This document shows positions 24,742-32,833 of a DNA stretch of 64,000 nt, piece after piece. The stretch comes from Actinomycetes bacterium (GTDB lineage: Bacteria; Actinomycetota; Actinomycetes; Actinomycetales; Dermatophilaceae), in the NCBI GenBank assembly GCA_029778715.1, contig JAKOPT010000027.1, positions 1 to 64,000 of the forward strand, in the 5' to 3' direction. The stretch's first letter is position 1, and each line of letters begins with the position of its first letter. Under the pieces are notes generated by a model. The model worked only from the letters and a program-made list of their open reading frames with translations. It was not told the origin of the DNA and did not search any database. Both the position numbers and the translations under genes were made by a program.

Positions 24742-27003
24742 CTACGCCGGGTGGATCACCGTCATCCGGTGGGCCGCACGGGTCAACACGACATAGAGCA
24801 CCCGCGCACCGCCTGGGGCTTCGGCGGTGATGGCCTCCGGGTCGACCACGACGGTGGCGTCCCATTCCAGGCCCTTGGAGGACAGGGGGTCGATGACCGA
24901 CACCCGCCCGGCGAGCGGAAGCGCAGCACCCGACGCGGAGCCCTCTTCCGGCCCGTCCCAGGTCACCGCGGCCAGCCGCTCGCGCCACCGGGTCGCCGGG
25001 ATCACGGCAATCGACCCGTCGACCTCCTCCGCCAGCGAACGCACCGCCGCCACCGTCGCGGACACGACGTCCGCGGCATACACCGGCACCGGCAACACCC
25101 CGGTCTCGCGGACCGCCTCCGGGATGTCGGCGTCGGGCACGACCGGCAGGATGACATCCCGGGCGTAATCGAAAATCTCGCGCGCATTCCGGTAGTTCGT
25201 CGCCATGTGGAAGGACCGCACCGGCTGCCCGGCATACGCCTCGCGGCGCGCCGCCGCGGCCTCGGCCACCTCACCCCACGACGACTGAGCCGCATCGCCG
25301 ACGACCGTCCAGGACGCCGACCGGCCTCGCCGGCCCAGCATCCGCCACTGCATCGGCGACACGTCCTGGGCCTCGTCGACGAGGACGTGAGCATAGGACG
25401 CGGGTCGCTCGATGCGGCCGGCGAGCAACCGTTCGCGCGCATCCGCGGGCGTCACCACGGACGTCCGATGCTCCCGCGCCGACGACCCGAGCCCGGCCCG
25501 CACGTCGCGCACCCCGTAGGCCGCGAGGTCGTCCAGTTCCTCGATGTCGTAGAACCCGACCTCCTCCACGGGGGCCTCCTGCACCGGGCCGAGCACCGCC
25601 GCGAGATCGTCGATGAGCGCCACGTCGGCCACCGTCCACGAGCCGAGGAGCAGCGTCTCGCGGTAACTGCCCGCCAACGCCGCCGCCTCGTCGTGGGTGA
25701 GCACCCCACCGGCGAGGCGCGACACCTCGTCGGTGTCCGTCAGGCGCAGCAACACCGAGCGCGGGTCGACCTGGGGCCACCACGCCTCCATGAAGGCGTC
25801 GACGTCGCGCGAGCTGTCGAAGGCGTCGAGGAACTCGGCGCGCTCCTGACCCCGAGCCTGACGCCACGCGGCCGCCGCCAACGCCTCTCGTGCCGCGTCG
25901 GTGGCCAAGTTGTGCTGGTGGTTGCGCAGCACCCGGCGGCGCAGGTCCCGCAGCGCGCCCGCCTCGAGGCGCACGGCATACCCGGCAACGAAGGCGCGGA
26001 AACTCTCCGGCGCCCCTTCCGGAGCCAGCGCCGCGGCCCGGGTGAGCAGCCGCCGGATCCGCAGCGCCCCCTTGAGCGCGGCGACCTCCGGTTGGTCGGT
26101 GCGCACCGCCGTCACCCCGTCGACGAGGTCGCCGAGCGCGCGCAACGCCACCGACTCCTCGCCGAGGCTGGGCAACACCCGCTCGATATAGGCCGTGTAT
26201 GCCGCCGACGGCCCGACGACGAGCACCCCGCCGGTTTCGAAGCGGCGGCGCTCCGAATAGAGCAGGTATGCCGCCCGGTGCAGCGCGACGACCGTCTTGC
26301 CGGTGCCGGGGCCGCCGGTGATTTCGGTGACGCCCCGGGAGGAAGCCCGGATCGCCTCGTCCTGGTGGCGCTGGATGGTGGCGACGATGTCGCGCATCTG
26401 CGATCCGCGCGAGCGCGTCAACGCCGCCATGAGCGCGCCGTCCCCGACGACGACGAGGTCATCCGGGGCTTCGGGAACCATGAGGTCGTCCTCGACGCCG
26501 ATGACCGTTTCGCCGCGGCTGCGGAGCACGCGCCGGCGGACGACGCCCATCGGCTCGACCGGGGTAGCCCGGTAGAAGGCAGCAGCCGCGGGAGCGCGCC
26601 AGTCGACGACGAGGGGTTCGTAGTCGTCGTCGCGGACACCGAGGCGGCCGATGTAGCGGACCTCACGGTCTTGGGCCCGGGGTGGGTGGCCGTTGGGCGG
26701 TGAGGGGCACAGGTCGAGCCGTCCGAAAACGAGCCCGTCGTATTGGGTGTCGAGGGCAGCGCGCCGGCGCGCCGCGGCATACACCAAAGCGTCGCGTTCG
26801 AAGAGGCCGGTCAACTCCTCGTCGCGGACGTCACCGGTGCGGTCGGTGCGGCCCCGCGCCAAACCGTCGGCCTCGACGGTGGCGGCGCGCTCGTCGGCCT
26901 TGGCCAACTCGGCATACACACGGTCGACGTGGCGCTGTTCGCGGGCCACTTCGGCCGCCACGATGTCGTTGACCTCGTGCCGCGGGGGTGACGCAGTGCT
27001 CAC
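24742..27003 (-). CDS. helR: HelD/HelR-type RNA polymerase-recycling ATPase
   Basis: 753-residue superfamily 1 motor. The N-terminal long coiled coil (about 10-60, EVAREQRHVDRVYAELAKADER) is the arm that HelD inserts into the RNA polymerase secondary channel. A first ATPase half follows with Walker A TGGPGTGKTVVALHRAAYL (near 235), then helical insertions, Walker B VLVDEAQDVSPMQWRML, motif V SSKGLEWDATVVVDP and motif VI VLYVVLTRAAHRM at the C-terminus. Actinobacterial HelD/HelR removes stalled polymerase and can confer rifampicin tolerance. I did not find the palindromic rifamycin-associated element upstream. GTG 27003 was chosen because residues further upstream lie in non-coding DNA next to the 6C RNA. 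Confidence 0.88.
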   Translation of the reverse strand: MSTASPPRHEVNDIVAAEVAREQRHVDRVYAELAKADERAATVEADGLARGRTDRTGDVRDEELTGLFERDALVYAAARRRAALDTQYDGLVFGRLDLCPSPPNGHPPRAQDREVRYIGRLGVRDDDYEPLVVDWRAPAAAAFYRATPVEPMGVVRRRVLRSRGETVIGVEDDLMVPEAPDDLVVVGDGALMAALTRSRGSQMRDIVATIQRHQDEAIRASSRGVTEITGGPGTGKTVVALHRAAYLLYSERRRFETGGVLVVGPSAAYTAYIERVLPSLGEESVALRALGDLVDGVTAVRTDQPEVAALKGALRIRRLLTRAAALAPEGAPESFRAFVAGYAVRLEAGALRDLRRRVLRNHQHNLATDAAREALAAAAWRQARGQERAEFLDAFDSSRDVDAFMEAWWPQVDPRSVLLRLTDTDEVSRLAGGVLTHDEAAALAGSYRETLLLGSWTVADVALIDDLAAVLGPVQEAPVEEVGFYDIEELDDLAAYGVRDVRAGLGSSAREHRTSVVTPADARERLLAGRIERPASYAHVLVDEAQDVSPMQWRMLGRRGRSASWTVVGDAAQSSWGEVAEAAAARREAYAGQPVRSFHMATNYRNAREIFDYARDVILPVVPDADIPEAVRETGVLPVPVYAADVVSATVAAVRSLAEEVDGSIAVIPATRWRERLAAVTWDGPEEGSASGAALPLAGRVSVIDPLSSKGLEWDATVVVDPEAITAEAPGGARVLYVVLTRAAHRMTVIHPA

Positions 27004-27190
27004 GAAGCGTTGGCTCCTGGTGCTCGAGTGGCCAATGGGCGGGTCGGGCGGCGGCGCGCCTCGACCGGGGGAACGTCCCAGTCTAAACCTCGGCCATGAA
27101 AATGGACCTTCTCGCCACCCGTCGGGCTCGACATTCCTCCCCCCACAGGCCGGTCTGGGAGGCTCCGACACGGCGCTGACGTGGTTGAAC

Positions 27191-27219
27191 TTTACATTGA
27201 ACGGCGCACGCCTTACATT
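27191..27219 (+). promoter_or_regulatory. Promoter of the 6C-type RNA
   Basis: TTTACA (27191-27196) and TACATT (27214-27219) are separated by 17 bases, with an expected start at about 27226. The spacer includes a second TTGAAC-like block. This is one of the few consensus-like promoters in the window and fits the start of a strongly expressed small RNA. Confidence 0.55.
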
Positions 27220-27225
27220 CGTTTC

Positions 27226-27352
27226 ATCGACCACGTCGATGTCTGCGCAGAGCGCCGGTTAGCCCCCCAACGACCGTGAGCGCCACGCAGACGGACGCGG
27301 CGGCCCCGGGGATTACCCCCCTGCTCCCCGGGCCCGCCGCGTCCTCGGTTTT
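27226..27352 (+). ncRNA. 6C-type small RNA
   Basis: Two stem-loops in a row, each exposing a run of six cytosines. Stem-loop 1: GTCTGCG (27241-27247) pairs with CGCAGAC about 40 bases later, with inner CGGT/ACCG enclosing TAGCCCCCCAACG. Stem-loop 2: a 19-bp GC-rich stem (27293-27311 with 27326-27344) enclosing ATTACCCCCCTGCT and followed by TTTT, which serves as the terminator. This matches the defining features of the actinobacterial 6C RNA, whose mycobacterial homologue B11 regulates targets by pairing through its C-rich loops. A promoter lies at the right distance upstream. The RNA runs divergently from helR and stops 57 bases before purD. Confidence 0.82.
27293..27352 (+). terminator. Intrinsic terminator and second C6 loop of the 6C RNA
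   Basis: A 19-bp stem with a single mismatch, GGACGCGGCGGCCCCGGGG against its downstream complement (27326-27344). It is followed by CTCGGTTTT, the clearest T-tailed terminator in the window. Confidence 0.85.
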
Positions 27353-27408
27353 CCGGCCCCCCTGGGTGGAGGGGCGTGGCGTCAGCCGGACCCCGTAGGG
27401 TCGTGTCC

Positions 27409-28731
27409 GTGAAGGTTCTCGTCGTCGGTTCCGGTGCCCGTGAGCACGCCCTTGTCCGCGCCTTGGCCGCCGATCCGCAGGTGGATGCCGTGATCGCCAC
27501 CCCGGGCAACCCGGGCATCGCCGACCTTGCGCTCTGCGTCAGCACCGAGGGAGGCGCCACCGACCCGGCCGGGGTGCTTGCCGTGGCCCAGCGGTATGCC
27601 GTGGAGCTCGTCGTCGTGGGTCCGGAGGCCCCGCTCGTGGCGGGGGTGGCAGACGAGTTGCGCGCGCACGGCATACCGGTGTTCGGCCCGAGTGCGGCGG
27701 CGGCGCGCCTGGAGGGGAGCAAGGCGTTCGCCAAGGAGGTCATGTCGGCGGCCGATGTGCCGACCGGGCTGGCCCACGTGTGCGCGAACCTCGCCGAGGT
27801 GGAGCAGCCGCTCGATGCGTTCGGGGCGCCCTACGTCGTCAAGGAGGACGGCCTGGCGGCGGGCAAGGGGGTTGTCGTGACCGCCGACCGGGAGGCCGCG
27901 CTCGCCCATGCGGGTGCGGTGCTGGCCAAACCCGGGGGCCTCATCGTCGTCGAGGAGTTCCTCGACGGGCCGGAGGTGTCGCTGTTCTGCCTCTGCGACG
28001 GGTCGACCGCCGTCGCGTTAGCGCCAGCTCAGGACTTCAAGCGGGTCGGCGAGGGCGACACCGGTCCCAACACCGGCGGCATGGGGGCCTACAGCCCCTT
28101 GGCCTGGGCCCCGCCCGGGCTCGCCGATGAGGTGATCGAGCGGATTGCTCTGCCCGTATTGGCGCAGATGCGCCGTCGCGGCACGCCCTTTGTCGGGACC
28201 TTGTTCGTGGGGCTGGCCCTCACCGCCCGGGGCCCGCGGGTCATCGAGTTCAACGTCCGCTTCGGGGACCCCGAGACCCAGGTGGTGCTGGCCCGGTTGC
28301 GGACGCCGCTGGCCCAGGTGCTGCTGGCCGCCGCGAACGGCCGGTTGGCGGCGGTCGAGCCCCTGCGCTGGGATGCCGGGTCGGCCGTCACGGTCGTCGT
28401 CGCGGCCAAGGACTATCCCGCGACCCCGCGCACCGGCGACCCGATCACGCTGCCCGACCTCGCGGGGGGTGGCGCGGCGGGTGCCGACGGGGCGGCATAC
28501 GTGCTGCACGCCGGCACCGCCCTGGGTGAGGACGGCACCCTCGTTTCGGCGGGCGGGCGGGTGCTGTCGGTCGTGGGCACCGGGCCCGATCTGCGCGTGG
28601 CCCGGGAGCAGGCGTATGCCGCGGTCGCGGAGGTCGCGCTCGACGGGTCGCACTACCGGCGCGACATCGGGCTGGCCGCCGAGCGGGGCGAGGTGTCGGT
28701 TCCGTCCGGGCCGGGGCAGGGGCCGGCGTGA
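27409..28731 (+). CDS. purD: Phosphoribosylamine-glycine ligase
   Basis: ATP-grasp enzyme joining phosphoribosylamine and glycine, the second step of de novo purine synthesis. 440 residues. Motifs: [17 protein letters not shown] at the N-terminus, [63 protein letters not shown] and [17 protein letters not shown] 27409 starts the domain directly; an in-frame GTG at 27403 is close. It overlaps the following GNAT gene by four bases (GTGA). Confidence 0.96.
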   Translation: MKVLVVGSGAREHALVRALAADPQVDAVIATPGNPGIADLALCVSTEGGATDPAGVLAVAQRYAVELVVVGPEAPLVAGVADELRAHGIPVFGPSAAAARLEGSKAFAKEVMSAADVPTGLAHVCANLAEVEQPLDAFGAPYVVKEDGLAAGKGVVVTADREAALAHAGAVLAKPGGLIVVEEFLDGPEVSLFCLCDGSTAVALAPAQDFKRVGEGDTGPNTGGMGAYSPLAWAPPGLADEVIERIALPVLAQMRRRGTPFVGTLFVGLALTARGPRVIEFNVRFGDPETQVVLARLRTPLAQVLLAAANGRLAAVEPLRWDAGSAVTVVVAAKDYPATPRTGDPITLPDLAGGGAAGADGAAYVLHAGTALGEDGTLVSAGGRVLSVVGTGPDLRVAREQAYAAVAEVALDGSHYRRDIGLAAERGEVSVPSGPGQGPA

Positions 28732-29606
28732 CCGCCGCTGACGGGGTGACCGGGCGCTCGGCGACCGCGGGCGGGGCAGGTGCCTCGGTGAGCGTCGGCG
28801 CGCCGGAGGGAGTGCGGATCGGCGTGATCGACACCCACGTTGGCCGGGCTCAGGTGACGGAGTTGTTCGGGGCGATCTGGGGGATGACAGCGACCGCGCT
28901 GCCCGTCAACGGAGACCTCCTCGTCGCCTTGACCCACAGCGGGGCCTGCGTTTTGGGTGCCTGGCGGGGCGACCGGCTGATCGGGGCGGCAGTCGCCGCG
29001 GCCGGCGCGCCGCACGCCGACACGCTCTACTCGATCGTCGCCGGGGTCGCCGCCGACGAGGCCGGCAGTGGGGTGGGGCGGGCGCTCAAGTTGGCCCAGC
29101 GCCACTGGGGCTTGGCCCGTAGGGTGCGGGCGATCGAGTGGAGTTACGACCCGCTCGTGCGCCGCAACGCCCATTTCAACCTCAACCGGCTCGGCGCCGG
29201 GGTGCGGGCCTTCGTCCCCGACTATTACCCACCGATGGACGACGAGGTCAACCGGGGCGACCTGCCCGACCGGTTCGTCTGCGAGTGGATCTTGGCCGAC
29301 AAGCCGGGCCCGCGCGCGGTGCCGGCCGGGACGCTTCAGGCGCAGCCCGCGCTGGGAGCCACGCCCAGCGGCGAACCGGTGCGGACGGCATACGACCTCA
29401 CCGGGGCGACGATGGTCACGGTGGCAACCCCGGCCGATGTCGAGACCCTGCGCCGCACCGACCACGCCTGCGCGCTGCGGTGGCGCAGCCTGATGCGGGT
29501 GGTGGCGACCGAGTTGTTCGAGAGCGGGTGGCGACCGGTCGCCGTCGACGCCGGGGGGCGTTATGTGTTCGTGCCGGCGGCGCTCGCGGCCCGCGCGCCC
29601 CGATAG
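28728..29606 (+). CDS. COG3375-like GNAT acyltransferase next to menC/NSAR
   Basis: 292-residue protein related to the predicted GNAT acyltransferases of COG3375. The N-terminal half has a GNAT core (LVALTHSGACVLGAWRGDRLIGAAVAAAG, then DEAGSGVGRALKLAQRHWGL with a G-x-G-x-G/A acyl-CoA loop), and IEWSYDPLVRRNAHFNLNRLGAGVRAF is characteristic of this subgroup. GTG start overlapping the purD stop; the MenC/NSAR gene follows 13 bases after its stop. In Geobacillus and other bacteria such an enzyme N-succinylates D-amino acids for the adjacent N-succinylamino-acid racemase, so I infer an acyl-CoA (perhaps succinyl-CoA) amino-acid acyltransferase. Confidence 0.75.
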   Translation: MTAADGVTGRSATAGGAGASVSVGAPEGVRIGVIDTHVGRAQVTELFGAIWGMTATALPVNGDLLVALTHSGACVLGAWRGDRLIGAAVAAAGAPHADTLYSIVAGVAADEAGSGVGRALKLAQRHWGLARRVRAIEWSYDPLVRRNAHFNLNRLGAGVRAFVPDYYPPMDDEVNRGDLPDRFVCEWILADKPGPRAVPAGTLQAQPALGATPSGEPVRTAYDLTGATMVTVATPADVETLRRTDHACALRWRSLMRVVATELFESGWRPVAVDAGGRYVFVPAALAARAPR

Positions 29607-29619
29607 GAAAAGGTGAGCC

Positions 29620-30756
29620 ATGACCCGCATCGACATCGAACTGCGCCGGCTGGAGTTGCCGCTCGTGCGGCCGTTCCGCACGAGCAAGGGCGAGGAAACC
29701 GCGCGGGACGTGCTCATGGCGCGCTGGCGCGAGGAGGGACCCGACGGCGTGATCGAGGGCTGGGCCGAGTGCGCCGCCGACGCCGAACCGACCTATTTCC
29801 CCGAGACGATCAACGACGTGACGTCTTGTGTCACCGAGGTTCTCGTGCCGCGGCTGGCGGGTTTGGCCGCCGCGGGGCCGCTGACGGTGGGTGGGCTGCG
29901 GGCGGCGTTCGCGTCGGTGCCCGGTCACCCGATCGCCCGAGGTCTGCTCGAGTCCGCGCTCCTCGACGCCCAGTTGCGCCGCCACGGTATGTCGCTCGTC
30001 GACTTCCTCGGCTCGGCTCGTCGCCCGATCGCCGTCGGGGTCTCCGTGGGGATCCCGGGGGACATCGACACGCTGTTGTCGTGGGTCGAGGGCTATCTGC
30101 GCGACGGCTATCGCCGGGTCAAGCTCAAGATCGAGCCCGGCTGGGACGTCGCGCCGGTGCGGGCGGTGCGCGAGGCATTCGGCGACGACCTGCCGCTCCA
30201 GGTGGACGCCAACCAGGCCTATTCGGCCGCCGACATCCCGCTGCTGTCGCGGCTGGACGCCTTCGGGCTGCTCCTCATCGAGCAACCCTTCGCCCGCCAC
30301 GAACTCCTCGCCCACGCCGCGCTCGCGGCCCGTCACGGCACGCCCGTGTGTCTGGACGAGTCGATCCTGTCGCTGGACGACGCGATGACGGCGATCCGGC
30401 TCGGGGCGGCCGACATCGTCAACATCAAGCCGAGCCGGGTCGGGGGCTACCTCACGGCGCGCTCCATCCACGACGTGTGCCTGGCCAACGGCATACCCGT
30501 CTTCTGCGGCGGCACCCTCGAAACGGCGGTCGGGCGGGCAAGCAACCTGGCCCTGGCGACGCTTCCCGGTTTCACCCTCCCCGGCGACATCTCGGCGACC
30601 AGCCGCTACTTCGCGCGCGACATCGGGGCGTCCTTCGAGTTGGTCGACGGGGCGCTCGTCGCGCCGAGCGGGCCGGGCACCGGAGTCGACGTCGACCTCG
30701 ACGCGGTCGAGGACTTCACGACGTCGGCCCAGTGGGTGAGCGTGGGCTCGGCCTGA
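29620..30756 (+). CDS. menC: o-Succinylbenzoate synthase / N-succinylamino-acid racemase
   Basis: Enolase-superfamily enzyme of 378 residues. The catalytic set is complete: the KxK motif in RVKLKIEPGWD (about 167-169), metal ligands in QVDANQAY, LLIEQPFA and CLDESI, and the second-face Lys in NIKPSRVGG. The N-terminal LPLVRPFRTSKGEE segment is typical of the menC type 2/NSAR subfamily, in which o-succinylbenzoate synthase (menaquinone pathway) and N-succinylamino-acid racemase activities often coexist. No other men gene is nearby, while a COG3375 GNAT is directly upstream, which favours a racemase role. The symbol menC is given by family, not by proven activity. Confidence 0.85.
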   Translation: MTRIDIELRRLELPLVRPFRTSKGEETARDVLMARWREEGPDGVIEGWAECAADAEPTYFPETINDVTSCVTEVLVPRLAGLAAAGPLTVGGLRAAFASVPGHPIARGLLESALLDAQLRRHGMSLVDFLGSARRPIAVGVSVGIPGDIDTLLSWVEGYLRDGYRRVKLKIEPGWDVAPVRAVREAFGDDLPLQVDANQAYSAADIPLLSRLDAFGLLLIEQPFARHELLAHAALAARHGTPVCLDESILSLDDAMTAIRLGAADIVNIKPSRVGGYLTARSIHDVCLANGIPVFCGGTLETAVGRASNLALATLPGFTLPGDISATSRYFARDIGASFELVDGALVAPSGPGTGVDVDLDAVEDFTTSAQWVSVGSA

Positions 30757-30786
30757 CCGGGCGGGGTTCTCTGGGAGGATCGTCGT

Positions 30787-31710
30787 ATGCCGCCCGCTCC
30801 CGCTTCGCCGCCCGCCGCACCACCCACCCTGCCCGGGTTTGCCCACATCTACTCCGGCAAGGTCCGTGACCTCTACGCGCCGATCGGAGCGGACGGCATA
30901 CCGCGCGAGGATGCCCTGCTCCTCGTCGCCTCGGACCGGATCAGCGCCTTCGACCACGTCCTCGGGCCGGCGATTCCCGACAAGGGGGTCGTGCTCACCC
31001 GGCTCTCGCTCTGGTGGTTCGAGCAGTTGGCCGACCTGGTGCCCAACCACATCATCTCCGCCGAGGCGCCGGCGGTGCCCGAATCGGTCGCCGGGCGGGC
31101 GGTGCTGGTCCGGCGCCTGCCGATGCTCCCCGTCGAATGCGTCGCCCGCGCCTACCTCACCGGCGGCGGTTTGCGGGAGTATGCCGCGGACGGGCACGTG
31201 AGCGGCATACCGTTGCCGCCGGGACTCGTCGACGGGTCGCGCTTTCCCGCGCCCATCTTCACGCCGTCCACGAAGGCGCCCGCCGGTGAGCACGACCAAC
31301 CGATGTCGTATGCCGCGGTCGAGGCCGAGTTGGGCGTCGACCTGGCCGCGCGGGTGCGGGATCTGACGGTCGCTATCCTGCAGCGCGGCAACGAGATCGC
31401 AGCCGGGCGCGGCATCCTCATCGCGGATACCAAGGTGGAGTTCGGGCGGGGGTCCGACGGTGAGTTGGTGCTGGCCGACGAGGTGCTGACGCCGGATTCG
31501 TCGCGGTTCTGGCCGGCGGATCAGTGGCAGCCGGGCCGGGCGCAGCCCAGTTTCGACAAGGAGTATGTGCGGGCCTGGCTGCGTTCGCCGGCGAGCGGGT
31601 GGGATGCGGACTCGGGGGAGGCGCTGCCGGCGTTGCCCGCCGAGGTGGTCGAGCGGACCCGGGCGACGTACATCGAGGCCTACGAGCGCCTCACCGGCCT
31701 CTCCTTCTGA
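30787..31710 (+). CDS. purC: SAICAR synthetase
   Basis: Phosphoribosylaminoimidazole-succinocarboxamide synthase, 307 residues. It condenses CAIR with aspartate using ATP. Motifs: YSGKVRDLYAP, LLVASDRISAFDHVLGPAIPDKGVVLTRLS, PVECVARAYLTGGGLREY, and LADTKVEFGRG-like IADTKVEFGRG with ADEVLTPDSSRFWPAD. GGGAGGA precedes ATG 30787. The gene ends 16 bases before an R3 palindrome that probably terminates transcription. Confidence 0.97.
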   Translation: MPPAPASPPAAPPTLPGFAHIYSGKVRDLYAPIGADGIPREDALLLVASDRISAFDHVLGPAIPDKGVVLTRLSLWWFEQLADLVPNHIISAEAPAVPESVAGRAVLVRRLPMLPVECVARAYLTGGGLREYAADGHVSGIPLPPGLVDGSRFPAPIFTPSTKAPAGEHDQPMSYAAVEAELGVDLAARVRDLTVAILQRGNEIAAGRGILIADTKVEFGRGSDGELVLADEVLTPDSSRFWPADQWQPGRAQPSFDKEYVRAWLRSPASGWDADSGEALPALPAEVVERTRATYIEAYERLTGLSF

Positions 31711-31726
31711 GCCCTCCCTCTCCGCT

Positions 31727-31774
31727 GATTCGAGGTAAAAACGCCGCTGGATCCGCGCGTTTTTACCTCGAATC
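31727..31774. terminator. R3 palindrome after purC
   Basis: A perfect 18-bp inverted repeat: GATTCGAGGTAAAAACGC (31727-31744) and its complement (31757-31774). The loop is itself partly palindromic (GGATCC). The right arm contains TTTTT on either strand read outward, so it could act as a bidirectional terminator between purC and the MazEF-type pair. Confidence 0.75.
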
Positions 31775-31836
31775 AGGGGTGTGCGGAGTGGTCGAATCCC
31801 GAGACGGGTGACACCCTGGGATGTAGATTGGGATCC

Positions 31837-32076
31837 ATGAGTACTCAGGTGTCGTTGCGGCTCGATGATCGGTTGCTGGCCGAGGTCGACCAGTTGGTGC
31901 GGGACGGCGAAGTGAAGAGCCGAGCCGCCCTCGTCGAGAGCGCCCTCGAACGCGAACTCCGCCGCCGCATCTACGCGAAGGAGGCGGAGATCTATGCCAG
32001 GGAGGGTGAGGATCCCGAACTGACTCCGATGTTCGAGTGGATGCAGCAGCGTGGCTACCCACGACTGGACGACTGA
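31837..32076 (+). CDS. Ribbon-helix-helix antitoxin (MazE-like)
   Basis: 79 residues. An N-terminal ribbon-helix-helix domain (QVSLRLDDRLLAEVDQLVRDGEVKSRAALVESALERELRRR) is followed by an acidic, flexible tail (KEAEIYAREGEDPELTPMFEWM) expected to neutralise the toxin. An extended -10-like TGTAGATT lies eight bases before the ATG, so the mRNA is probably leaderless. The stop overlaps the toxin ATG by one base, the usual type II toxin-antitoxin arrangement. Confidence 0.85.
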   Translation: MSTQVSLRLDDRLLAEVDQLVRDGEVKSRAALVESALERELRRRIYAKEAEIYAREGEDPELTPMFEWMQQRGYPRLDD

Positions 32077-32378
32077 TGCGAGCGATCCACCTTGCCCGGC
32101 TGGACAAGGTGCGGCCTGTGCTGGTGCTGACTCGCGAACCTGTTCGTGCCACTAGGGGCCGAGTCACCGTCGCACCCCTCACGTCTCACCGAAGGGGGCT
32201 GGTGTCCGAGGTGCCCCTCGGGGTGGCCAATGGGCTCGACGGCGACTCCGTTGCCAATATCGATGACACCGTGACCATCGACGTCGACGATCTTGGTCCG
32301 TGGATTGGCTCATTGCAGGAACATCAAGAGCCAATGCTCGCCGCGGCGGTCTTCGCAGCCTTCGACCTGCGCTGGTGA
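32076..32378 (+). CDS. MazF/PemK-type mRNA interferase toxin
   Basis: 100 residues. The SH3-like MazF fold is recognisable from the N-terminal strand IHLARLDKVRPVLVLTRE, VTVAPLTSHRRGLVSEVPL (central conserved Thr-Ser region) and SVANIDDTVTIDVDDLG. The typical MazF opening GDVxxxxL and R-RPxVV signature are partly kept (KVRPVLVL). It would cleave specific mRNA sequences when freed from the antitoxin. It is directly followed in the same frame by a DinB-like relic, so the locus has been rearranged. Confidence 0.83.
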   Translation: MRAIHLARLDKVRPVLVLTREPVRATRGRVTVAPLTSHRRGLVSEVPLGVANGLDGDSVANIDDTVTIDVDDLGPWIGSLQEHQEPMLAAAVFAAFDLRW

Positions 32379-32570
32379 CGGCCGCTACCCGGCGAGGTTG
32401 CCCGCGCTCGCGAGGTGCTGGAGGGGGTCGACCTCGACGCCCTCGTTGACATGCCTGGAGGGTCCATGGAACTGCGGGACTTCGTGGTGCGCATGATCGA
32501 GGAATACGCCCGGCACAGCGGGCACGCCGACTACTCCGGGCGCATCGATGGCTGGACTGGCCAGCAGCCT
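32379..32570 (+). pseudogene. Remnant of a DinB/DUF664 protein
   Basis: Reading on in the toxin frame after its stop gives VARAREVLEGVDLDALVD, then a proline-glycine segment, then MELRDFVVRMIEEYARHSGHADY and GRIDGWTGQ. The block RMIEEYARHxGHAD...RxxIDGxTGQ is the conserved C-terminus of DinB-like (DUF664) proteins, including the last metal-binding His. No start codon or N-terminal domain exists and a few residues are missing after HADY. This is a decayed C-terminal fragment, probably cut when the toxin-antitoxin pair or DUF3800 region arrived. The remaining bases to 32780 hold nothing I recognise. Confidence 0.6.
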
Positions 32571-32781
32571 CCGATTCGCCACACAGCAGACCGTCGCGAG
32601 ACTGTCAGGCGGCCTGCGCATCCAGCGCGAGCGGTCCGCCACATCGGACGCTGTCCTACATGTTGCAGTGACAGCCATCCGTGTCGGACAATGGTTCCGT
32701 CGGGAGCGCTGCCAGCGCGGCGTGCTCGGCCGGGTGGGACTGCCAACGCGGTGCCCACATCGTCGGCCCGACACGGATTCT

Positions 32782-32811
32782 GATGGGGCGCATCGCAAGA
32801 TGTGCCCCATC
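32782..32811 (+). promoter_or_regulatory. GNRA-capped hairpin upstream of the DUF3800 gene
   Basis: GATGGGGCGCATC, tetraloop GCAA, GATGTGCCCCATC: a 13-bp stem with one G-T (G-U in RNA) pair. It lies 22 bases before the DUF3800 ATG and ahead of its G-rich ribosome binding site. An RNA structure in the leader or the end of an inserted element are both possible. Confidence 0.5.
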
Positions 32812-32833
32812 GGCCTATCAGGGGGGTGTGCGC

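Noticed and set aside
24742..27003. Reading the helR gene as a UvrD/PcrA repair helicase
   Set aside because: The long N-terminal coiled coil and the overall arrangement fit HelD/HelR; UvrD proteins start directly with the Q and Walker A motifs.
27003..27234. A longer N-terminus for the HelR protein, starting near 27234
   Set aside because: The extra 77 residues would lie over the 6C RNA promoter, are of low complexity, and the family coiled coil starts right after GTG 27003.
27004..27260. A rifamycin-associated palindromic element upstream of helR
   Set aside because: No GGGGCTTGC-type inverted repeat is present in this region.
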